Of a DNA stretch of 64,000 nucleotides, positions 55,345-64,000 are shown piece after piece. A program made the translations under genes and the position numbers. Source of the DNA: Dactylorhiza incarnata (Eukaryota > Streptophyta > Magnoliopsida > Asparagales > Orchidaceae); assembly GCA_033032865.1 (NCBI GenBank), contig JAWHQI010000753.1, positions 62,001 through 126,000 on the forward strand. Direction: 5' to 3'. Positions within the stretch are counted from its first letter, which is position 1, and the number at the start of each line of letters is the position of its first letter. The notes under the pieces are model-generated. The model ran no database searches. It was not told the DNA's origin and saw only the letters and a program-made list of their open reading frames with translations.

Positions 55345-56612
55345 TCACTCGTCGTCGCTGTCGCTATCTATAACCACAACGGACGGCGACCGTCTGGAAG
55401 ATGATGCGGCCCGACCAGGAGGTGGGGGAATATTTAGTCCTCCCCGCAATGCTTGCTGATAGACAAAATCCGTTAGCCAGTACTGGTTTGCTTCCAGATC
55501 GGAGAGGCGCTGATTGAAACTTGGCACCTCCGGCGCTCTAGAAGAACTGCCCTCCTCCTTGGCTCTCCGCTCCTGCTGAATGAATGACTCCGCGGCTGCG
55601 GAAGGGCTACCTCGCGGTGAGTATTTGGCGGCTAAGCCGGCTCTCCGTGCTCCTCGTCGCCTTGCCTCTCCCTAGGCGCATCTCCCGGCATCACGACCAC
55701 AAAGCGTCTACTACTCTTCTTCCCCACGACCCGTAATAGATGGAAACTCACCATGGTGGCCCGAGTGATGAAGGAGGGCGCAGTCACCTGCACCATCGGA
55801 GGCAGATGACTCCAAACCCCCAGGCTTTTGGCAATGCGGGTAATATAGTAGGCACCACCAATGGCACCTGTGAGACCGTAAGTGGCCTCGTGGTGGAAGA
55901 AGAAAGCAAGCATGTAGCCGAGATGCAAGGGCTGCCGAAATTCCATACTATAAAGGGAGATCAGATCTTGCCACCCCACCACGTTCTGACTAAGGGCACG
56001 GGCGACAAGAGAGTGGCTAAGGACGTGCTGCACGAATCGGAGAGCAGGCGCGACGATCCAGGTAGATTTGCTTTTCCTGGCAACATATATTTCATCACGA
56101 CCCGTGAGAGCACACCACGCAACACGCGGGGTGACACCATCAGGGAAGGAGACATTCAAATCCAGAAAAGGAATCGCCGCAGCCTCGGCTTCGGTGTAAA
56201 AGCCAGCATGCACCGCCAACTCAGACAAGGATAGAGTGAAGACCTTGCCCAAAATTCGGAAAGAGCACTTTCCTGGATGTTGACCGGAGGGCAACACATC
56301 CCACTCAAACGTTGCAAGGAACTCCAAGGTAAGCTCCCGGTAGCCGAGGTCATTGCACTCAAACACCCCACTCCAGTGATCAAAAGAATAGCGTTGGCGG
56401 ACGGCCTCCCCCAACTCTCCATTATCGCCGATGGAATTTAGCTCGTTCCAATCCACTAGACGATGTGATAGGAATGGCATCTCCTTAAGAGAGTTGAATC
56501 GCCGCGTGTGCGAATCCTTAGAAAAAGTAGCCATCCGAGCAAGGATCAGAGCAGGAGAAGCAGAAGGGCGGCCGGAGCGTTGGTAGACGTTGTGGCGATC
56601 TCTAGAGCTCAT
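55345..56612 (-). pseudogene. ORF B, inverted copy, one stop
   Basis: ATG at 56610-56612. The copy matches 22769-24037, but a GAG to TAG change at 55632-55634 truncates the product at 326 residues, removing the low-complexity tail and the SIM-like end, which is still encoded down to 55345. Upstream promoter palindromes (near 56785-56846) and the TATA-like TATAAAAA on the minus strand are retained. Confidence 0.85.
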
Positions 56613-57052
56613 GGTGGTAGGAGGGCAAGGGGAAAGAAGAGAATCGGAGATGAACTCACCGGAAGGAAGGAGGGCGCACGATCGGCGGCAACCCAGCGGA
56701 GACGGCGCACGGACGACGGAGAACGAAAACCCTAGAGCGTGCGTGAAAGGCTCGGGCGGACGGGCTTTTTTATAAAAATCTGGGCCGATCGCAGGACCAG
56801 TGGTCGTGCGCGATAAGTAGTGCGCACGACCAGTGATCGTGCGCCTTAGGAATTTTCCAGCGGCCAAAATTTTAGTAAAAACTCCATCCACCGTGCAGTT
56901 TACGCACAACCAGGAATCGGCAAAAGCAGCGAGACATTCACAGCCTTAACAATAACTTAACTAAACTAGACAAAATAAAATTTCAGGAAAAAGAAAGATA
57001 ACTACTGGGGTTACTGTCATCCCAGCACGACTTATTCGAAAACATAAAAGTT

Positions 57053-57778
57053 CTAGCTAATGGGCTTATGGAAGAGAAAATGCACAGGTAACTGTTCTAA
57101 AATGCGTGTCGGTAACGGGTACCGATACGGCGACAGAACAGTCACGCCTCTACCCGAATATAGATAAAACCTGCCCACCACAGGTAGAGGGAAAAGAAAG
57201 TAAGAAGAGGAGGACACATCCTCACTCAACTCACAAAAAACATCCTTGCTTAGCAAGGTGTCGTCAACAGGGAGGCAGCAGGAGGCGAAGGCAATGAGTG
57301 GAGCTTCCTCTATGGAGGAGGGATAAACCTCCTCACATGAGAGGATGCTCTCATCATTGACTTGAGCAAAAAGCTCCAAGTCCTCCTGAAGTACCTGTGA
57401 AGAGTCAACCTGCACAGACTCAGATAAAGGAAGGGGATCAAGAATTAAAGAAGACGAAGAACATAAATAAACATCAATCGGGGGAGTGATCCCGGTCTCA
57501 CTCCCATCAGGTTGGGGAAGTAAAATAATGTTAGCATTGTCATCAATGCTACAAGATTAGGCGGGATCAACGGTGGCCAGGCTTAGGATTTGGACTTCCT
57601 CCACCGGTGTTGAGGAAAACTCCTCTTCACCTAGAAGGTTGTCCTCCTCCATAGGAATAGGCACAACACTCAGATCACCCACCTCATCCTGCGACACATC
57701 ATCAACAATGTCGTCGGAGACGAGTATAGTATGCACAACAGGGGGAAGAATCGAATCCACTAGAAGTGGTGGATGCAC
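57053..57778 (-). pseudogene. ORF A, inverted copy, one stop
   Basis: Close copy of 21603-22328 with a GAA to TAA change at 57557-57559. Both sides of the stop remain in frame. Its 5' side meets the array at 57790 at the same junction as in macro-unit 2. Confidence 0.85.
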
Positions 57779-57789
57779 ATGGAGAATAG

Positions 57790-60700
57790 GAAGAACACGC
57801 GCCTTTTGTAAATAGACGTCTTATATGACATTTTTAGGAAAAGTTTTCAACATCAAAGTTGTAGATCTCGACGAGATCTACAACTTTCATGTTGAACACT
57901 TTTCCTAAAAATGTCATATAGGATGTCTATTTTCTGAAGGAGCGGCACCGGGTAGAACAATTGCGAATCGCATAGTTTAGGTAATATACGCAGAACACGC
58001 GCCTTTTGAAAATAGACGTACTATATGACATTCTTAGGAAAAGTGTTCAACATCAAAGTTGTAGATCTCGACGAGATCTACAACTTTCATGTTGAACACT
58101 TTTCCTAAAAATGTCATATAGGATGTCTATTTTCTGAAGGCGCGGCACCGGGCAGAACAATTGCGAATCGTATAGTTTAGGTAATATACGCAGAACACGC
58201 GTCTTTTGAAAATAGACGTCCAATATAACATTTTTAGCAAAAGTGTTCAACATCAAAGTTGTAGATCTCGACGAGATCTACAACTTTCATGTTGAATACT
58301 TTTCCTAAAAATGTCATATAGGATGTCTATATTCTGAAGGCGCGGCACCGGACAGAACAATTGCGAATCGCATAGTTTAGGTAATATACGCAGAACACGC
58401 GCCTTTTGAAAATAGACGTCCTATATGACATTCTTAGGAAAAGTGTTCAACATCAAAGTTGTAGATCTCGTCGAGATCTACAACTTTGATGTTGAACACT
58501 TTTCCTAAGAATGTCATATAGGATGTCTATTGTCTGAAGGCGCGGCACCGGGCTGAACAATTGCGAATCGCATAGTTTAGGTAATATACGCAGAACACGC
58601 GCCTTTTGAAAATAGACGTCCTATATGACATTTTTAGGAAAAGTGTTCAACATGAAAGTTGTAGATCTCGTCGACGAGATCTACAACTTTCATGTTGAAC
58701 ACTTTTCCTAAAAATTTCATATAGGATGTCTATTTTCTGAAGGCGCGGCACCGGGCAGAACAATTGCGAATCGCATATTTTAGGTAATATACGCGGAACA
58801 CGCGCGTTTTGAAAATAGACGTCCTATATAACATTTTTAGGAAAAGTGTTCAACATCAAAGTTGTAGATCTCGACGAGATCTACAACTTTCATGTTGAAC
58901 ACTTTTCCTAAAAATGTCATATAGGATGTCTATTTTCTAAAGGCGCGGCACCGGGCAGAACAATTGCGAATCGTATAGTTTAGGTAATATACGCATAACA
59001 CGCGCCTTTTGAAAATAGAAGTCCTATATTACATTTTTAGGAAACGTGTTCAACATCAAATATGTAGATCTCGACGAGATCTACAAATTTCATGTTGAAC
59101 ACTTTTCCTAAAAATGTCATATAGGATGTCTATTTTCTGAAGGCGCGGCACCGGGCAGAACAATTGCGAATCGCATAGTTTAGGTAATATACGCAGAACA
59201 CGCGCCTTTTGAAAATAGACGTCCTATATGACTTTTTTAGGAAAAATGTTCAACATCAAAGTTGTAGATCTCGACGAGATCTACAACTTTCATGTTGAAC
59301 ACTTTTCCTAAAAATGTCATATAGGATGTCTATTTTCTGAAGGCGCGGCACCGGGCAGAACAATTGCGAATCGCATAGTTTAGGTAATATACGCAGAACA
59401 CGCGCCTTTTGAAAATAGACGTCCTATATGATATTTTTAGGAAAAGTGTTCAACATCAAAGTTGTAGATCTCGACGAGATCTACAACTTTCATGTTGAAC
59501 ACTTTTCCTAAAAATGTCATATAGGATGTCTATTTTCTGAAGGCGCGGCACCGAGCAGAATAATTGCGAATCGCATAGTTTAGGTAATATACGCAGAACA
59601 CGCGCCTTTTGAAAATAGACGTCCTATATGACATTTTTAGGAAAAGTGTTCAACATCAAAGTTGTAGATCTCGTCGAGATCTACAACTTTCATGTTGAAC
59701 ATTTTTCCTAAAAATGTCATATAGGATGTCTATTTTCTGAAGGCGCGGCACCGGGCAGAACAATTGCGAATCCCATATTTTAGGTAATATACGCAGAACA
59801 CGCGCCTTTTGAAAATAGACGTCCTATATGACATTTTTAGGAAAAGTGTTCAACATCAAAGTTGTAGATCTCGACGAGATCTACAACTTTCATGTTGAAC
59901 ACTTTTCCTAAAAATGTCATATAGGATGTCTATTTTCTGAAGGCGCGGCACCGCGCAGAACAATTGCGAATCGCATAGTTTAGGTAATATACGCAGAACA
60001 CACGCCTTTTGAAAATAGACGTCCTATATGACATTTTTAGGAAAAGTGTTCAACATGAAAGTTGTAGATCTCGTCGAGATCTACAACTTTCATGTTGAAC
60101 ACTTTTCCTAAAAATGTCATATAGGATGTCTATTTTCTGAAGGCGCGGCACCGGGCAGAACAATTGCGAATCGCATAGTTTAGGTAATATACGCAGAACA
60201 CGCGCCTTTTGAAAATAGACGTCCTATATGACATTTTTAGGAAAAGTGTTCAACATGAAAGTTGTAGATCTCGACGCGATCTACAACTTTGATGTTGAAC
60301 ACTTTTCCTAAAAATGTCATATAGGATGTCTATTTTCTGAAGGCGCGGCACCGGGCAGAACAATTGCGAATCGCATAGTTTAGGTAATATACGCAGAACA
60401 CGCGCCTTTTGAAAATAGACGTCCTATATGACATTTTTAGGAAAAGTGTTCAACATGAAAGTTGTAGATCTCGACGAGATCTACAACTTTGATGTTGAAC
60501 ACTTTTCCTAAAAATGTCATATAGGTTGTCTATTTTCTGAAGGCGCGGCACCGGGCAGAACAATTGCGAATCGTATAGTTTAGGTAATATACGCATAACA
60601 AGCGCCTTTTGAAAATAGACGTCCTATATGACATTTTTAGGAAAAGTGTTCAACATCAAAGTTTTAGATCTCGACGAGATCTACAACTTTCATGTTGAAC

Positions 60701-63700
60701 ACTTTTCCTAAAAATGTCATATAGGATGTCTATTTTCTGAATGCGCGGCACCGGGCAGAACAATTGCGAATCGCATAGTTTAGGTAATATACGCAGAACA
60801 CGCGCATTTTGAAAATAGACGTCCAATATGACATTTTTAGGAAAAGTGTTCAACATCAAAGTTGTAGATCTCGACGAGATCTACAACTTTCATGTTGAAT
60901 TCCTTTCCTAAAAATGTCATATAGGATGTCTATTTTCTGAAGGCGCGGCACCGGGCAGAACAATTGCGAATCGCATAGTTTAGGTAATATACGCAAAACA
61001 CGCGCCTTTTGAAAATAGACGTCCTATTCGACATTTTTAGGAAACGTGTTCAACATCAAAGTTGTAGATCTCGACGAGATCTACAACTTTCATGTTGAAC
61101 ACTTTTCCTAAAAATGTCATATATGATGTCTTTTTTCTGAAGGCGCGGCACCGGGCAGAACAATTGCGAATCCCATAGTTTAGGTAATATACGCAGAACA
61201 CGCGCCTTTTGAAAATAGACGTCCAATATGACATTTTTAGGAAAAGTGTTCAACATCAAAGTTGTAGATCTCGACGAGATCTACAACTTTCATGTTGAAT
61301 ACTTTTCCTAAAAATGTCATATAAGATGTCTATTTTCTGAAGGCGCGGCACCGGGCAGAACAATTGCGAATCGCATAGTTTAGGTAATATACGCAGAACA
61401 CGCGCATTTTGAAAATAGACGTCCTATATGATATTTTTAGGAAAAGTGTTCAACATCAAAGTTGTAGATCTCGTCGAGATCTACAACTTTGATGTTGAAC
61501 ACTTTTCCTAAAAATGTCATATAGGATGTCTATTTTCTGAAGGCGCGGCACCGGGCAGAACAATTGAGAATCGCATAGTTTAGGCAATATACGCAGAACA
61601 CACGCCTTTTGAAAATAGACATCCTATATGATATTTTTAGGAAAAGTGTTCAACATCAAAGTTGTAGATCTCGACGAGATCTACAACTTTCATGTTGAAC
61701 ACTTTTCCTAAAAATTTCATATAGGATGTCTATTTTCTGAAGGCGCGGCACCGGGCAGAACAATTGCGAATCGCATATTTTAGGTAATATACGCAGAACA
61801 CGCGCCTTTTGAAAATAGACGTCCTATATGACATTTTAAGGAAAAGTGTTCAACATCAAAGTTGTAGATCTCGACGAGATCTACAACTTTCATGTTGAAC
61901 ACTTTTCCTAAAAATGTCATATAGGATGTCTATTTTCTGAAGGCGCGGCACCGCGCTGAACAATTGCGAATCGCATAGTTTAGGTAATATACGCAGAACA
62001 CGCGCCTTTTGAAAATAGACGTCCTATATGACATTTTTAGGAAAAGTGTTCAACATGAAAGTTGTAGATCTCGACGAGATCTACAACTTTGATGTTGAAC
62101 ACTTTTCCTAAAAATGTCATATATGATGTCTATTTTCTGAAGGCGCGGCACCGGGCAGAACAATTGCGAATCGCATAGTTTAGGTAATATACCTAGAACA
62201 CGCGCCTTTTGAAAATAGACGTCCTATATGATATTTTTGGGAAAAGTGTTCAACATCAAAGTTGTAGATCTCGACGCGATCTACAACTTTGATGTTGAAC
62301 ACTTTTCCTAAAAATGTCATATAGGACTGTCTATTTTCTGAAGGCGCGGCACCGGGCAGAACAATTGCGAATCGCATAGTTTAGGTAATATACCCAGAAC
62401 ACGCGCCTTTTGAAAATTGACGTCCTATATGACATTTTTAGGAAAAGTGTTCAACATCAAAGTTGTAGATCTCGACGAGATCTACAACTTTCATGTTGAA
62501 CACTTTTCCTAAAAATGTCATATAGGATGTCTATTTTCTGAAGGCGCGGCACCGCGCAGAACAATTGCGAATCGCATAGTTTAGGTAATATACGCAGAAC
62601 ACGCGCCTTTTGAAAATAGACGTCCTATATGACATTTTTAGGAAAAGTGTTCAACATCAAAGTTGTAGATCTCCACGAGATCTACAACTTTCATGTTGAA
62701 CACTTTTCCTAAAAATGTCATATAGGATGTCTATTTTCTGAAGGCGCGGCACCGGGCAGAACAATTGCGAATCGCATAGTTTAGGTAATATACGCAGAAC
62801 ACGCGCCTTTTGAAAATAGACGTCCTATATGACATTTTTAGGAAAAGTGTTCAACATGAAAGTTGTAGATCTCGACGCGATCTACAACTTTGATGTTGAA
62901 CACTTTTCCTAAAAATGTCATATAGGATGTCTATTTTCTGAAGGCGCGGCACCGGGCAGAACAATTGCGAATCGCATAGTTTAGGTAATATACGCAGAAC
63001 ACGCGCCTTTTGAAAATAGACGTCCTATATGACATTTTTAGGAAAAGTGTTCAACATGAAAGTTGTAGATCTCGACGAGATCTACAACTTTGATGTTGAA
63101 CACTTTTCCTAAAAAAGTCATATAGGATGTCTATTTTCTGAAGGCGCGGCACCGGGCAGAACAATTGCGAATCGTATAGTTTAGGTAATATACGCATAAC
63201 ACGCGCCTTTTGAAAATAGACGTCCTATATGACATTTTTAGGAAAAGTGTTCAACATCAAAGTTGTAGATCTCGACGAGATCTACAACTTTCATGTTGAA
63301 CACTTTTCCTAAAAATGTCATATAGGACATCTATTTTCTGAAGGCGCGGCACCGGGCAGAACAATTGCGAATCGCATAGTTTAGGTAATATACGCAGAAC
63401 ACGCGCATTTTGAAAATAGACGTCCAATATGACATTTTTAGGAAAAGTGTTCAACATCAAAGTTGTAGATCTCGACGAGATCTACAACTTTCATGTTGAA
63501 TACTTTTCCTAAAAATGTCATATAGGATGTCTATTTTCTGAAGGCGCGGCACCGGGCTAGAACAATTGCGAATCGCATAGTTTAGGTAATATACGTAAAA
63601 CACGCGCCTTTTGAAAATAGACGTCCTATATGACATTTTTAGGAAAAGTGTTCAACATCAAAGTTGTAGATCTCGACGAGATCTACAACTTTCATGTTGA

Positions 63701-64000
63701 ACACTTTTCCTAAAAATGTCATATAGGATGTCTATTTTCTAAGGCGCGGCACCGGGCAGAACAATTGCGAATCGCATAGTTTAGGTAATATACGCAGAAC
63801 ACGCGCCTTTTGAAAATAGACGTCCTATATGACATTTTTAGGAAAAGTGTTCAACATGAAAGTTGTAGATCTCGACGCGATCTACAACTTTGATGTTGAA
63901 CACTTTTCCTAAAAATGTCATATAGGATGTCTATTTTCTGAAGGCGCGGCACCGGGCAGAACAATTGCGAATCGCATAGTTTAGGTAATATACGCAGAAC
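57790..64000 (-). repeat. Satellite array 4, minus orientation, at least 31 monomers, runs off the window
   Basis: Reverse-complement 200-bp monomers beginning at the ORF A junction. Includes 3-bp variants of the hairpin centre near 58673 and a CGACGCGATC centre variant at several places. Open to the right edge. Confidence 0.97.
60250..63600 (-). repeat. Four-monomer block repeated at an offset of about 2601 bp
   Basis: 60250-61000 and 62850-63600 share an ordered series of rare variants: CGACGCGATC, then a GAAAG arm variant, then TCGTATAG with ACGCATAAC, then CGCGCATTTTG with GTCCAATATG. Between them the monomers differ. Confidence 0.75.

Overview
The window reads as repeat-dense flowering-plant heterochromatin, probably pericentromeric. 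It contains no ordinary host gene, tRNA or rRNA that I can see. The plant assignment rests on a Tat-type Ty3/gypsy element with dual RNase H domains, whose primer binding site matches the 3' end of plant tRNA-Phe over 18 nt; on Athila-like long elements with repeated AAGTCTGGGGG polypurine motifs; and on about 32 kb of satellite DNA.

Layout. (1) 1-273 and 12631-13891 are two halves of one 3' internal region, split by a complete LTR retrotransposon (274-12630, transcribed from the minus strand, 5-bp target duplication GTTGG). That element carries gag, protease, RT, RNase H, a second RNase H and integrase on the minus strand. Between integrase and its 3' LTR it has two families of tandem repeats and two spliced genes on the plus (antisense) strand, each with a TATA box. 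Its LTRs differ at about five positions, so it is young, yet gag-pol and both antisense genes are broken, mostly at homopolymers. (2) The rest is built from one recurring macro-unit: LTR (about 1.1 kb), leader (about 0.4 kb), satellite array, ORF A, ORF B, about 1.9 kb non-coding, polypurine tract, next LTR. LTR copies lie at 13892-14992 (+), 25927-27026 (+), 44063-45163 (+) and 52354-53454 (-). In the position where gag-pol would lie, the unit holds a tandem array of 200-bp monomers, each containing a palindrome of about 147 bp.

Arrays: 15399-21590 (+, about 31 monomers); 27434-32918 (+) switching to 32919-40868 (-), about 67 in total; 45571-48841 (+) switching to 48842-51947 (-), about 32; and 57790 to the window end (-, at least 31). 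One orientation switch lies exactly at a hairpin centre. The other carries an 18-bp duplicated patch. The second switch is the axis of an inverted repeat with arms of about 8 kb.

The best candidate for an undescribed system is this macro-unit: a non-autonomous, Athila-like LTR element that appears to carry a palindromic satellite as its internal cargo. It keeps an Athila-type protein (ORF B) with a SUMO-interacting-like C-terminus, and shares a 23-bp palindromic motif between its LTR and the ORF B promoter. Only the copy at 21603-24037 has both ORFs open.
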